Below are positions 1-12,213 of a DNA stretch of 64,000 bases, in pieces. How positions within the stretch are numbered: the first letter of the stretch is position 1; every line of letters begins with the position of its first letter. Source of the stretch: Pilatotrama ljubarskyi (lineage: Eukaryota; Basidiomycota; Agaricomycetes; Polyporales; Polyporaceae); NCBI GenBank assembly GCA_022385805.1, contig MU277758.1:35819-99818 (forward strand), read 5' to 3'. The notes under the pieces are model-generated. The model had not been told where the DNA came from. It did no database searches and was given only the letters and a program-made list of their open reading frames with translations. The translations under genes and the position numbers were made by a program.

Positions 1-2565
1 CGGATCGTCTGAGAGAAAGACGCATATGTGCCGGGGCGCGCTAAGGGCTTGACACAGATCCGGCCCAAGCATTCGGAAGGAGGAATCCTGCAAGCGGCCA
101 ATCTGGAGATTGGTCGAGTTGTTAGTCGAATTTGCACACGATAAGTAGGGCCGACCCTGAGGCGGAGTTTGGGTTGGAAGAGCGACCTGCCTTGTTGGGA
201 AACGCGCGACACGCCTCCGCAGAGTGACACCGCCGTCTACGACGCGTGTCGTTGAGACCACTACGTATTCCTTACCAGTCTATATATTACGAGTGCAAGG
301 GGCGTGCCCTGCAGATGAGGTCAAACCATCACCGCCGTCGTGGCGGCAGAATTATGCCCTTTCCGACTTACCCGCAAGCGGTAAACTCTAACGCAACGCC
401 TCGTGCCGCGGGGATTGTAGTCCTTTCGGGACCTGGGCATTCAGGGATCAGACTCTCCCTGTCCTTCATTCTCCTGCCGCATCGGGCGACGCACGGTCAC
501 TGTCAGCGTCGGAGTTCCACTGCAAACGGGTAGCGTCTGGGCGGCCTGCCCACTTGTCATGATGGCGCAGAAGTAATGTGGCCATCTACAGGGTCGTCGC
601 GTCCTAGGCGCGTCCTGTCGCGGCGGCGCAAGAGTAATACTGCAGGCGACGGTGGACGCTCCGCGGGAAAACGGTCCGCCCAGTCTTGCCTGCCGGTACG
701 CAGCGCGCGACTCACAGACGACGTCGACTGAGATCAATTGCTCCCACACAGACAGCTGTCGGCTGCGAGGAGCACATGGCCAGCTGAGAACGTTGATTCG
801 CGTAGCAGATGGGTCAACTCGAGCGTCCACGCCTTCGTTGTCAGAAACGATGACCACATTGCACAGGCGAGAGTGGAAAATGGACTGACGTCTCAGCGCC
901 GGGGCGCCTTCTCAGCCCTTCTGTGTCCTACGGACAGCATGCGACGACTGCTGGCCTGGAGCAGCATTCAGGAGCAAGTAGACTTTCGTTCCCTGTAAGC
1001 ACGCTTCCGGGAATCAAAGTGCCAGAGATAGATCCGTATTTCAACAGAGCACCCTGGTGGAAAAGCGCGTACAACTAGCACGGCCGTCGTGAGTGCGCAA
1101 TGTCGCTGCTGGGAGCAAGTTGCCCAAAGCAGTAGTGCTCGGGGAGACAGTTCGATCCGTCATACGTAACAGAGGCACGCCTAAAGACTGCGACTTACCT
1201 CTGAGCGGCCCCATTCATCGACATGCCTTCGCCGAATTGATTCTGGTCGGGGATCCTGGCTGGACGGCTATGTCATGAGGTATGCATGATGACACCGTAC
1301 CTGCGAGTAAGCCTGGCAAACGAGGTCTCTCCTGCCACTCTCGTCAACGTAGGTCACGGCCCATCGGGGCGAAAACACAGAAGGCGGTGTCAGCTAGGGT
1401 TACGGGGTGGTGACCCCGATGTTGGCATATTCGACGAACTGCCGTTGCAATTCGAGTCGGACAGCCTCGTGATCCTGAAGTTAACTTATTAGGCAGTGAT
1501 GAGAAACCAGATACGCCCGTACCACGCGAAGCTGATACAGAACCCAAGGAACCCAGCGTTTCGAGATAGAACAGGCCAACGAGAGATGCAGCACTCGTGT
1601 TCCACCAGCTGGCTTTCCTAGAAAGATCTACAATAGAGACCAGGTATCACAAAGCAAGGTCCATTCGGACCCAGACGAGTCGACGAGTGGATCCGGATTG
1701 AATGAATGGAGATCGTCGTTCCTTGACCAGTGAGCAGTGAGCATGCGACGATCGGAGGAAGCAAGAAAACTAGAGCACGTAGCATAACCCTGCAGTGTCG
1801 AAATATGGCAGGCAATGGGACCGGAAGGGTACGACCGAGCAGAGAACAAGGATAGCATGGCTGATCGCAGGACCCAGTAATGCCGAATAGACTAGCAGAA
1901 CTGGAGATATACGCCGTGGCACAAAAGTCCCACTTGCCGCGTTACAGTAACATGTATGTCAGTAGACGCAGCGCAGGGCTGTATTCGTGAGAAGTGGTGG
2001 ACTTCAATGCGAGCTGCCAGAAGATGAGCCATGTGCTGCAGTACGGACGAAACCCCCAGAGCTGCTGCAATGCGTCTTGTCAGCGTCGCCGGTCTTGACA
2101 CGGATGGCAGTCCCATACCGCCGAACAAGATCTGTACAGCGTCAGAACCGCTTGTTACCGCAAAGACCAGCCAGGCACGAACCAGACTCCTTCAGACGCC
2201 ATAGGGTGCAAACGCAACCGGAGCGAAGACCTGACACTCATCCGCAAGATCCTGTTCGGTTGAGGGCTCTGCGTTCATGAACCAGAGGTTGGAGCCAAGC
2301 GCGAACCTAGTAGCTGATCACCTCGAGAACGACGGCCAGTCAAGCAAGGAACGCGTTCACCAGAAGCACCAAGCCTCCCTGGCGATCGAGATCGTAATCA
2401 TCTTCTCCCACTCGCCCACGGTCGAAGCGTAAACGGCTCATTGCCAAGTGTTATAATGAAGCGCTGTGATGATTATGAACTAGGATACAATACTGCAGGC
2501 ATGATCATGTCAGCTCAGAGGTCAACGGAGCAAACCAATACATACGGAAAGGTCAGGTATATGCG
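1..2565. other. gene-free stretch
   Basis: I see no convincing gene in this 2.5 kb. The open frames are short, overlap on both strands and lack recognisable domains. I found no inverted repeats or transposon ends. The 3' untranslated region of the minus-strand SYS1 gene must lie at its right end. Confidence 0.5.
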
Positions 2566-3373
2566 TCAATCCTCCCTTAGCAAACTTCCCATCTCCATGT
2601 TATCGCCCTCATCGCGCGGGGCGGCCACCACGAGGCCTTCGGTCATCTCCCTCTTGACGCATAGCTGCTCCGCGAAGACCACGGTGGATGCTGTGCTGAC
2701 GCCCATGACCACCCAGAAGAAGAGAGAGGTGGGGATCGCCGCCGAATAGTACGTCGTGAGGACCAGATGGTTGAACAGAAGGGTCAAGGAGAAATCAAGA
2801 ATCAATCGGGGTCTGCGGATGAGCGCGTATAGATAGTACACGCTGTTCGATGCAGATCTGAGTATCTCATACTTGGTAGATGAGAGGAACGCACTCTGCA
2901 GCAGAGGCCGCCATCCAACAGATCGCGATGATCCAACATCGAATGGGGTCCACTTGTCGAAAGGGAGCTTGGGCAGACGAGCCGAGGCCTACTTGCTTAC
3001 CGCCGCTCCAGACGGAGTTCAGGGATCTCCACGGCCCCTCGCCAGGGAGTGCGCGCGTCGTCGGCCGCCCAGCCATTTCACGCCAGTCCATGATCATCCC
3101 TAAAATATTGAAGGCGATATAAGGGGACGGCATGAAGCCTCTCATGAGGGGGCATACCAACATTAGCTGCGCCTCCCTCGTACTCCAATGAAGCGGGTTC
3201 TGCAAACATGACGAGCAATGGCGGGGCCAGGAGCGAAAGCGTCACGTAGTGCAGGGTCTGCAGAGCGATTATCTGATCAAGCATGAGACCCGAGGGCTGC
3301 GGTGCGTCAGGAGCGGGGAGTAGGATACCTGAGAGACGATTAATATAGGGTCCCATGCTGTCTGCTTGGCCAT
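2566..3373 (-). CDS. SYS1: SYS1 family Golgi membrane protein
   Basis: Integral membrane protein of the Golgi. In yeast and animals SYS1 recruits the small GTPase Arl3/ARFRP1 to the trans-Golgi for vesicle traffic. Four exons splice in frame: 3329-3373, 3158-3272, 2895-3099 and 2566-2842, giving 213 residues. The N-terminus reads MAKQTAWDPILIVSQ, matching the family's conserved WDPxLIxSQ opening. The central part has a DPIRCWIIAICW membrane segment. The last exon carries RRPRLILDFSLTL, NHLVLTTYY, FPTSLFFW-like and GEQLCVKREM-like blocks, typical of fungal SYS1. About four membrane segments are visible, as expected. The start is the first ATG of the conserved N-terminus. It is divergent from the MYND gene across 264 bp. 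The tail ends in an acidic, probably cytosolic, stretch. Confidence 0.9.
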
Positions 3374-3637
3374 CGTCGTTGTCGCCGGCGGACTCGAGGT
3401 GCGGGGCCAGAGGGGAGGAGCATGCACGTCGACGAACAAGCCTTGCGGACGCGACCGAGAGCGCCACAACCAACGGGCGTCTGCGCATTGCGGCCTTTGC
3501 CGGCGTGCTACTGTGCTGACCGCGTCGGGACTTGGACTTGCTGCCACATCGGACGACCTCGTATGTTCAGGTCGTAGCTCTTTCATCCTCCGCGACTACA
3601 CTCTGCTCGTGCTGTCTACCTATTTTGAAGACCGTAT
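3374..3637. promoter_or_regulatory. divergent promoter region SYS1 / MYND gene
   Basis: This 264-bp space separates the start codons of two genes read away from each other, so it must hold both promoters. No clear TATA box was seen. Confidence 0.5.
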
Positions 3638-5098
3638 ATGCCCCTCTCGTGCGACACCTCCTTCAATGTGCCTCGCGGGCTGTATCCCGAGAAATACCTC
3701 GGCTTCGAGCACTATCTCATGCTCAAGCAGCAGGTCTGCTATGATTATCGCTCCCTGCCGGAATACAGACAGCTCTATGCAGAAGGGATGCGGGCAATAC
3801 GCCAGCATCCAGCGCACCACCTCAAGCGAGGTATTCTGTTGAGCGACGCGCCTGTGATGATCGAATGCTGCATAAGGTGCGCACGCTTCTTTGTCACTCC
3901 GCTCCCAGCCCGTCCTCGATATTTGTACGCATGGCGAAACACTGTATGCATTTTGCACGTTCTCCTTTACAATGTGCTTATTGGTTATGCGCAGGACGCT
4001 CGCGATATGCGAAGTCCCTTATGACACGGACGGCCCGGACTCGATCAAGGGCATCCTGGAGCGCATATCGGGAATCGCGACGGATTCCCCCCTCGCCAGT
4101 ATGAAGGCGAAGAAAGAGCCCAGAATCAAGAACAACAGCCCTCGGCTCCAACTCCACGCCCTCGCCGCCTTCGCATACATGAACTTCTACGCGCACTGGC
4201 TCGTCCCCCATGTCGGCTCGTTCCATGTGATGACCGAGAATCACGTCATGTACAACGCCGCGTACGCGCTGAATGTGTGCGTCCAGCGTGGCTTCGTGCC
4301 ACCAATGGCGCTCCACGTCGCGGGCTGGCTCGCGACTACGAAGGCTCGATTCGGAGTGGACGTGCGCCAGTTGAAGAGGTTCGCGGCGTTGCGCTCTCTA
4401 TGGCGCGCTCACAACGACTATCTCCGGCACATTCAGCATCAGGACGATCTCTGGCACGCGAAGGCCGCCAAGGCGCCGCATGTGTATCGCTGTGCGAACG
4501 ATGGGTGCGATATCCGAGCCACACACAAGGGTGCACTGAAGCAGTGCGCCGGTGACTGCCCCCCAGAGCGGAAGCCGCATTATTGTAGTCGATACTGCCA
4601 GCGACGTGTGAGTCCTCTGACCCGTCCCTACACTTTCCCTCGGTAACGGCTCTGCAAAGCACTGGACCATCCACAGAGAGTTCTGTGCCGAGCGTAGCTC
4701 GTCCGAGTGTAGCGAAGTCATAGACGATGACGGTGACCCAGACTGGAATGACGTGAAAGACTTTCACGCGCCCAAGGTTCCTGATCCGCACTGGGATAAG
4801 AGGTGGCCCGTTTGGGCCGAGCGAGAGGGCCCAGAGATCTTCATCGACATCCCGAACGTCAGCCAGTATCGCCGGGGGGAGGTCATGCGTCTGCGAACGA
4901 GGACGCTAAGCCCGGAATGCTTGAAGGCGTACAAACGGCTCTGGACGCGCAAGAAGATAGAGGCTACGAGGCGCGTGGTTGCCGCTAGTGGGTGCTCTTG
5001 TGCGCGTGGTCGTCCTGGTCCGAGACTAATCGCATGTATGCGCAGAATTACTACCAATGTGTGAGCCTCTATTCTCCGACGATGAATTCGACTACTAG
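3638..5098 (+). CDS. MYND-type zinc-finger protein
   Basis: Four exons splice in frame: 3638-3876, 3995-4607, 4660-4987 and 5046-5098, coding for 410 residues. A MYND zinc finger (Cys/His protein-interaction module) lies around residues 250-300: YRCANDGCDI, KQCAGDC, HYCSRYCQRRHW and HREFC supply the Cys-Cys-Cys-Cys-Cys-Cys-His-Cys ligands. The finger is interrupted by the third exon junction. The part before it is helical-looking and has no family I recognise. The last exon is short and ends in an acidic tail (FSDDEFDY); reading through that intron would instead stop at 5064. Stand-alone MYND proteins are numerous in Agaricomycetes and mostly uncharacterised; partner and substrate are unknown. 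The start ATG is the first in the frame, and an additional upstream exon cannot be excluded. Confidence 0.8.
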
Positions 5099-5568
5099 GC
5101 GAGGGGGTGTGTTGCGATGACAGCTTGTAGTGAGTTCTGTCACATCTCTAGATCATCGTCGAGTGTTGCTGATTCAGGTATCTGCACTAGGCGACCTCCG
5201 GTGCATACGTGTCATGTTGAGGTGTATATTATGCTTCATCTCTTAATCTAGACTTGTAGGCCGTGGATGGAGTTGATTTCGTCGATAGTCGGTACCTCTT
5301 AACGACCCCTCTTAACGACCGACGGCCTGGAAAGAGGAGGCGTGCGCGACGAACCGCCGAAGGGCGGAGGGGTTTGGCGCCTACGAAGGCGCGAAGGTTG
5401 AACGTTCAACGACCCTTAGTGGGCCAACGCGACAATTTTATGCCCGATCAGGACCGTTCTGCGGAGAGCGCACAACGGAAAGTCTCTTTGCCTCCCAAAT
5501 TACATACATCTTCCTCCATGAGATCAGCCACTTCACCATGTCTCGACACGACGCGTGTCTTTACCGGC
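5099..5568. other. intergenic, convergent 3' ends
   Basis: No gene is seen here. It separates the 3' ends of the MYND gene (plus) and the MGRWTQYDE gene (minus). A short direct repeat of 'cttaacgacc' lies near 5298-5318. Confidence 0.5.
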
Positions 5569-6419
5569 TTATGCAGGCAAGCAGGCTAGTTTCTTGTCCT
5601 GTACTACTTGTCCGGGTGCCTGCTCGCTAGGATCGACACGTTCCGAGGGCTCCCTTGATGCAGTACTCGTCTTCAGATATGCATTCAGGGATTTCTGCGG
5701 CGTTGGCGATGTCCTATACCACGTGTCCCCGATGCGAACAAACCCTGGAGGTATGTCTGCAGGCTCTGACGACGTATGGGGCTCGTCGTGCCCTCTATCG
5801 GACGCTCTCATTGAAGACGAAGGGAATGGTGCTTTGTCAAGTACTGTCGATCCTGACCGGACTTGCACAGCATCTGCCGGGAGATGTGCCGCTTCCACCC
5901 TGGGATGGATGAGGTGGTTCAGACGATAGGGACGGGGTGATGAGATGGGTTGAGACATACCGCGTCCGCAGGAGCTTCTGAACCTGCCGAACATAATGGC
6001 GGAAAGAGGACCGTCGCTTGCTTGTCGTGGTACCTTCATCCGAGCCGGACCCTGACTCTTTCTCGGTCGCACCGTAGTCCCGCTTGTCCTCCGAGTGACC
6101 TCCTGGTGGGTCGAGCAGTGCGCTATAGCCGGCTGAAGGAACCGCTCAGGGGCTAGTCCACGCTGGGAAGATGAGCCGTCGATCCGACACGCACCTGGCA
6201 CCATGGTGCCATACTCGGAGCCTAGTGGCCCATCCCACAGCGAACCATCCCGGTCACGGAACTGATATTTGCCCGTGTCTGCGTCGTATCCGACACGGAC
6301 CATGCCTGCTGGCAGGCGGTATGAGTCCTGCCGACATTGTGAGATACTGTATGTCTCTGACGGCGACCGCCGTAAGTTATACCAGTGCGCACCTCGTCGT
6401 ACTGCGTCCAGCGTCCCAT
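5569..6419 (-). CDS. conserved MGRWTQYDE-type fungal protein of unknown function
   Basis: Two exons: a 27-nt first coding exon (6393-6419) encoding exactly MGRWTQYDE, a 65-nt intron with GTGCGC donor and CAG acceptor, then 5569-6327. Together they give 261 residues. Exon 2 opens with DSYRLPAGMVRVGYDADT and FRDRDGSLWDGP, a block I recognise as the conserved head of a short Agaricomycete protein family with no assigned function. The rest is low-complexity, rich in Ser, Arg and Pro. A second related-looking motif, PPGFVRIGDTWYRTSP, lies near the C-terminus. No signal peptide, membrane segment or catalytic motif is visible. The frame of exon 2 is also open upstream to 6549, but that extension is less likely than the spliced start because the spliced form recreates the family head. 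Confidence 0.65.
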
Positions 6420-7033
6420 GGCCAATGAGCTCTTGTGGTGGTTGTCGCGCAAGAGAGGGGAGATATTGCCTGGTAGCTTGTGGGAAAGCACCGTGGACAT
6501 GCGCTCTTAATCCGTAGGTACTGGCTGCGGCGTCAAATTCGAAGTCCATCGCAGCACGTTAACACGAACATGTGTGGCTTCAAATTCCACGCTATAAACC
6601 CCATGCCCCGGCTGCAATAGGTTTTGAAATTTGCGGCCAGTCCAACCACGGGTTCTGAGTCATCTGTGTACATGGTAGACTCGCCTGTGGTCAGTTCTTG
6701 TCCACATCTATGGTGATTCATGACTACAGAGTCTGACATCTCCGAGCTTCGACCATGGCGACCGCGACGCCTGCGCATCGCGCTGTGCAGAAGTAGTACT
6801 CCAACCCACCTACGCTTGACAAGGGCACCGCCCCGGGTCGTCGAAGGGCACATCTGACTTTGATCAATCAAAGTTGAAGCTTCGGCATGTAGCGAGCCGC
6901 CGAGCCCTCTGTTGAAGACGTCACGTGGTCGCGTTGCGTTCAAGGTCGCTATGATGGACGCTGTAAGGTGCTTTAGGCGCATTTGAGCGTAAATCCGCTA
7001 CGCATTCTCTCTGCCGGAGTATATGTGTCAGAC
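6420..7033. other. intergenic
   Basis: No gene is recognised. The right end borders the point where similarity between the truncated and full F-box copies begins, so it may include decayed sequence of the truncated copy's missing 5' part. Confidence 0.4.
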
Positions 7034-7619
7034 AGAGGATGGGACGATGTGTCGATGGTCCTCACTTGCCTCCCGCGCTCGCCTGGTCCCGTTACCGACC
7101 TGGGCTTCTACATCGACTGGTTTGACGCGGACGAGTGCTGGGACGGCCTGGCGCAGTACCGGACCAAGCTGAAAAAGCTCGCGATCGGTCCCTTCCACGA
7201 TCCTGGCAATGTGAGTCCGTTCAACCTGTGCTGATGGTGTCACCGACTTCCCCAGTGTCAATGATAGGTTCGACATGCTCACCCCGGGCAACTTTCTGCA
7301 GTATGACTCCCTCAGGGACTGGGGCAAGACGCTTCTTGCATACACGCCGAAGCTGCATACATTACTGCTCTCCGATGTTCCCACGAAGACGAACAGTTCC
7401 GAGTTAGCCTTCATGTTTGCCTGGGACAGACACGTCCACATAGATTGGTTGGCAGACTGGGACAGACATACCGGTGCGTTAAGGAACGCGGCGTTCACCA
7501 TTGAGTTTTTCTGGAGGAAGACTGTGAATGGGTGGGAAGCGTCGGAGATGAAGGATAAGGATAGCGACCCGCGCGAAGATGATCAAGACGATTGGGGTCG
7601 GAGCGACTCGGGCGAGTAG
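7034..7619 (+). pseudogene. 5'-truncated duplicate of the neighbouring F-box gene
   Basis: Two exons (about 7034-7210 and 7302-7619) match the 3' third of the F-box gene at 8308-9913. Shared blocks include WDDV, GPVTDL, CWDxL, DWxxTLLAYTPKLxTLLLSD and WxKTxxGW, and the intron sits at the same place with a GTGAGT donor and TTTCTGCAG acceptor. The F-box and most of the leucine-rich region are absent. An ATG at 6983 would open the frame, but it lies outside the similarity. The C-terminus remains open and ends in an acidic DDQDDWGRSDSGE tail, as in the full copy. It is most simply a partial tandem duplication. Translation as a short protein is possible but unsupported. Confidence 0.75.
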
Positions 7620-8307
7620 AGTGAAGGAAATGTAGTTCTCAAAGGATAGTGACCCCGGACTCTGCGCAGAGCTGCCATAAGATATTGCCCTTCCGTCTCT
7701 CAATGTACCTGTAGACTCCCTTGAGCCGTCCGCGTTCCAGGGAGTTTTGAAAGTTCGAGCCTCACTAGAAGTCTCAAAACGGCTTCTGCCGAGAGGCTAT
7801 CTTGTCACGGGCCGGCGCCCGACTCCGGACGAGATGAGTGACGAAGAGCGATGTATTCCGGACGAGATATACAAGGCGCGAGACGAGAGGGAGTCCGAGC
7901 ACCGACATGGCGTTGGTTCGTCAAAGAGAGCGGGCGCGTATCGTAACGCGTAAGTACAAGAACCCGGATACGGTAAGTCACGTGTAACGAGGCTGTTACA
8001 CTTCTGTAAGATCGTGTATGATAAAGGCCCGCGAGTCTCTCACCGGGCCCCACCCCTTCAACCTCTGCTTCTCTCGGGATACAGTACTGTCCACTCTTCG
8101 TAACATCACCCCGCTGTGAGTTTCTGAGTTTAGATGTGACGCCGAGCGTCGCAGTCTGCTAAGTCTCATGTATGCTGACGTACCGCCACTTGTTGTCAAT
8201 GTTACCTCTACTCAGGCTCTAAGAGTGCTGGTCTGGACTCCGAACGAGGCAGCCCGACCCTACTCGTTCTGGGGCCCAGAGTCCTCCCTTCAGTAGTAGT
8301 CTGCAAA
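7620..8307. other. intergenic, promoter of the F-box gene
   Basis: No gene is seen in these 688 bp. The part next to 8308 must contain the promoter of the full F-box gene; no clear TATA box was identified. Confidence 0.4.
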
Positions 8308-9913
8308 ATGGCGAACACTACCTTGACCACCCTTCCTATCGAGCTGCTGTACTCGATCGGCCACTTCTGCACTACCGTGGAGCTGTGCGCGCTCTTGCTT
8401 GTGAACCGCCATTTCAATGAAGCATTTACCCCACCGCTTTACGCCACTGTTCACATCAACGACTACATGACCACGCAGAGATGCCTCCGCACGCTCTCCA
8501 GGGACCCCTCCGTTATCTCGTATGGACGCGACCTGCCCTCGCTCGTGCGTAGCTTCAAGGTGGACCTTTATCGGCGGGACATGTCCGCAGGGCCGAAAGC
8601 GAAGCTAGCACGCCGTCTCTCCCGCGCACTTGGCCGCATGACAAATCTGCGGCATTTCGCGTCCAATAATGGATTTCTCTGCAGCCCGAAGATCTTTGCA
8701 GCCATGCTACACGCCGCTGCGCCTACCTTGTATTCTCTCGAGCTCACGCCAGAAGAGCAAGCCTGCTGGGCGGACGGCAGCGATCCCAGCTTCTTCGACA
8801 ACATTCGTCCGGTGTTCCCGGAGCTCTCCTCGGTCACGTTCTTCACGTGGAACGGCACACCCTCCTACTGGCTGGACATCTACAAGCGCATCCTCACGGA
8901 CCACTCAGCTCGCCTGCGTGAGGTGAAAGTCGAGTGTGACCTCCGCCTCGATCTCCCAAAGGTGTTCCGAAACGGCTCTGCATGGTCGACCCTCGTTGAG
9001 CTCACACTGGGGGTGTACGACCTGGTCCCCTTATCACTGCTTCCAGCGGCACCGAATGTCCGCAAGCTCGTGATCCTTCGCCGGCGGGTGTGGAACCCAT
9101 ATGGTGAAGACGCTAGCGAGCCCATGACGGCTGTCCCTCTGGATACGGATACATTCCCGCTCCTTGACACCCTCGAGTGTCCACACGAATTGCTGCCCTT
9201 GTTTCTCCCCAAAGATACGCCCACCCAGAGGCCCATCCGGACCGTCCGGCTCGACAGGGCCTCATATGACGAGGATCGCCTGGAAGGCTACTACTCTCCG
9301 GGCAGCGTGCCAGCGGAATGGGACGACGTGACAACAGTTCTCAGCGACTGCCTTCTGCGCTCGGCCGGCCCCGTAACAGACCTGAGCTTCTTCGTGAATT
9401 CTATGGATGCGAGTCGATGCTGGGACAAGGTGCCGGACTACTTGAGCAAGGTAGAAAGACTGGTGATTCTCTCGTACTACCAGGATCTGCAAAACGTGAG
9501 TTTGACCTGTCCAGTGTCATGATCTCCGACACTGACCTGTGCTTGGGGCTGGCTGCTGACGGATGCTCTACACTCTGCAGCAAGACAGTATCGGTGATTG
9601 GGATGAGACGCTGTTCGCCTACACCCCAAAGCTGCAAACACTCCTGCTCTCAGATGCACCGTCCAAAGCCCAAGTTGGCCCTGACGACGATTTCATACCC
9701 GCATCGGACAAGGATCTCCAGATGGAGTGGATGGCAAAATGGAGCAAGCATAGCGACACGCTGAAGAAGGTCGCGTTCACGGATACAATTGTGTGGATGA
9801 AGACCGAGGACGGGTGGAGCGCGTTAGAGAAAGTTGGGCGTTATCGCTGGTATGCAGATTGGGACGACTCGGGGGAGAGCGAGAGTAGCGTAGTTCTCGG
9901 CCACAAGCGTTGA
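8308..9913 (+). CDS. F-box protein with leucine-rich region
   Basis: Two exons, 8308-9495 and 9581-9913, splice in phase 0 (AAC|GTGAGT ... CTGCAG|CAA) to give 506 residues. The N-terminus (about residues 1-40) is an F-box-like motif: LTTLPIELLYSIGHFC, followed by LCALLLVNRHFNEAFTPPLY. F-box proteins are substrate adaptors that bind Skp1 in SCF ubiquitin ligases. The remainder has irregular leucine-rich segments (for example LYSLEL, LVELTLGV, VERLVIL, LQTLLLSD), the usual substrate-binding part in this large basidiomycete family. The C-terminus is acidic (ADWDDSGESESS). Its substrate is unknown. The truncated copy 700 bp upstream shows recent tandem duplication. The start ATG directly precedes the F-box and looks secure. 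Confidence 0.85.
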
Positions 9914-10401
9914 TGTAATTTCTCGTCACAGTATGCGCGAGACGACAACCGGATCTCCGGGAGATTTGGGTCTTTGATCTGAATTGACAATGTAGAAGAT
10001 TTAGTACGTTGTCCATGCTGTTCCACCTTCGGGTGCAGGCGACTCCGACCAAGCTGATGGTCAACCGCTCAGGACCCCTCCGTCCTCACACATCAAGCCG
10101 GTGCTAGTGCAGTAGACCGCATCGCGTTTCTATCCGAACCTACGTCCATCAGGTCGGAGCCGGCTCTGACTCCTGGGGATTCTCCAATGGAGCCCATGAT
10201 TTTCGACGACTATCGCATGCGCTCTGCATAGCTGCCGTACGGCGTGGTTTGCGGACCCAGTGTGCGCATACTCTGGGTCCAATCCCCCCTCCTTCTGACA
10301 TAGTAGGCCAAGTTCACGGACTTTTTCATGGACTACAGCAGAATTGCTAATCAATCACGGTCAATGACAACCACCATCCGCCACTGCATCGGAGCGGCGA
10401 A
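9914..10401. other. intergenic, convergent 3' ends
   Basis: No gene is recognised between the F-box gene and the minus-strand DUF6533 gene. Confidence 0.45.
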
Positions 10402-12213
10402 CTACGCGTCCTCGTCAGGACGGATTACTTCAGAAATTGCCTCTTCCTTCACGGAGCCTTCCCGCGCATTCAAGTCGTCATCGGCGTCGAGCAGGCTCCC
10501 CGGCTCGGGGTCAGGTCCGTCCAGCACGGACTCCGCGAGCGAGCCTATGACCATCGTCGCAAACCGCAGCGTCTCCGCCTGCTCGCCAGCTTCGTCCGCC
10601 TGCGTCTCGGTGCCGGTGCCGAGTCCTACCAGCGCCTTCTGGTTGGCGGATTGGAGCCTTATCAGCAAGCGGCAAATCAGGATGGCAGTCAAGCTAAGGA
10701 CGTGGAACCCGGAGTGTGAGCACTACATAGGACTCTCGGCGTGGGGAGGGCAGGGGCACGCTCACGGATCGCTGAAGATGATGATGGCGCTGCTCTCGTC
10801 TAGCACGTCTACGACCTGTCACGGATCGTAAGTCGCCGAACAAATGTCGTTCGAGGTGCGAATCATCCAACCTTCTCGAGGAGAGTGAAGGCGAGTTGGA
10901 GGGCGTTCAAGATGACGATGAGCCTGGGTGGCATGCCGGGGCGTTCAGCGGGCGGGGAAACCCTTGCGCTTCAGTCCATCCGACTTACAGGAAGTATATG
11001 GACCCTTGCGGTGCCTGTCAGTGGCGTGCACCTGGAATATGCGGGGGGGAGATTGCACGCTTACCGTTGACAAGCAGCACATTCGCTAGCGATGACCGCG
11101 CAGGACCTCTCAGCAACCCGCGGAGTGTGGTCCCCTTGGCCGTATGCCGCCAAGTTACGGCAATGACCATCAGGTCTGCGGCCATAGCGCACGAACGCGA
11201 TACAGTAACGCCTGGGTCGCAAGCCAGCCCACGTCAGTATACCAGCGACGGAACACCACCTAACCTGGATGCGGGCGTACCGCTGAGTGCAATGGTGCTC
11301 AGCGAATGCAGCGATCTCGATAGCAGAAAGCTCACATCAGTGCCTGGTGAGCTGTTTGTTTCGAACCCCCAGAGCATCCTAGTATTGGCACGGTTTCCCC
11401 GACGAGGCCGAGAGACGAGACCCACTGGCGCAGCAGGTCGTCAGCAAGCCGCTTCGAGGTAGGATAGGACTAGCGCATGCCGTACCACATTCAGGGCGAA
11501 GGGGACGTATGCTACCGCGGATACCGCGATCGCGAGGCCCCAGTTCATCCCGCTCAGCGCGAGCACACGCAGGACGGAGAATGCTGTACGCAGTGCATAT
11601 GGCAGAGAGATGAGTCCCCACAGCTGGCGCTCCTGTAGCTCAGAATGCATAGACGTACTGGCCCAGATAGCATATTGGGCGATGCTCGTAGCTTGTTGCG
11701 CCTGGACGACTCCTAAGCAGCTACACAAGGACGTCTCTTCATATATGCGCGTTAAGGTCTAGTGGCAGACATCATACCTCTGTGCGGGTGTCAGTGAATC
11801 GCCACTGGGAGCGTTGGAAAGCACTGAAGCAAACATACAGCATCCGACATATTCGTAATGAACGTCGCAGCGCCGAAGAAGCTGTAGCTCAAGAGCGCGA
11901 GGTAGCGAGTCGCCAGGAAGAGCGCTGTCGCGCCAGTGATCTTGCGCTTCCAGAACAGCGCAACCTCTTGGTCAAACGTGATGATGTAGTCGTATGTGAG
12001 CATCGCTGAAGGAGGGTCGCGGTCAGAACGGTGCTGAACACTTTCGGAGGCGTGAAAGTAGCTGTTCACCTATCGCGCCTACTTGGAGTCGGGATTGTAT
12101 TATTCTGGTTCAACAGGGTGCATGATCAATCAGAACAGAACACGGGTTATAGGTACTGCGCATCAGACGTACCCCGACGAGATGACAAAGACATAGCTAT
12201 GATGGCTCGACAT
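10402..12213 (-). CDS. DUF6533 multi-pass membrane protein, copy A
   Basis: Multi-exon gene read from an ATG at 12213 (MSSHHSYVFVISSG). The DUF6533 signature lies in exon 3 (about 11830-12005): TYDYIITFDQEVALFWKRK, TGATALFLATRYLALLSY. Later exons keep the family's order: QAQQATSIAQYAIWA; FSVLRVLALSGMNWGLA with FALNVV; VTVSRSCAMAADLMVIAVTW with LANVLLVNG; a short SIYFL exon; LLIVILNALQLAFTLLEK; SAIIIFSDP; and a cytosolic-looking tail, ILICRLLIRLQSANQ to an acidic Ser-rich end at 10402. Every exon examined stays open between GT-AG sites, so the gene looks intact. About six to seven membrane segments are expected. The family is confined to basidiomycetes and its function is unknown; a seven-helix receptor-like topology is only an inference. 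It is one of at least five copies on this strand. Confidence 0.7.

Noticed and set aside
1..441. Possible gene or repeat at the left edge
   Set aside because: Short overlapping frames on both strands only; no domain, inverted repeat or splice pattern.
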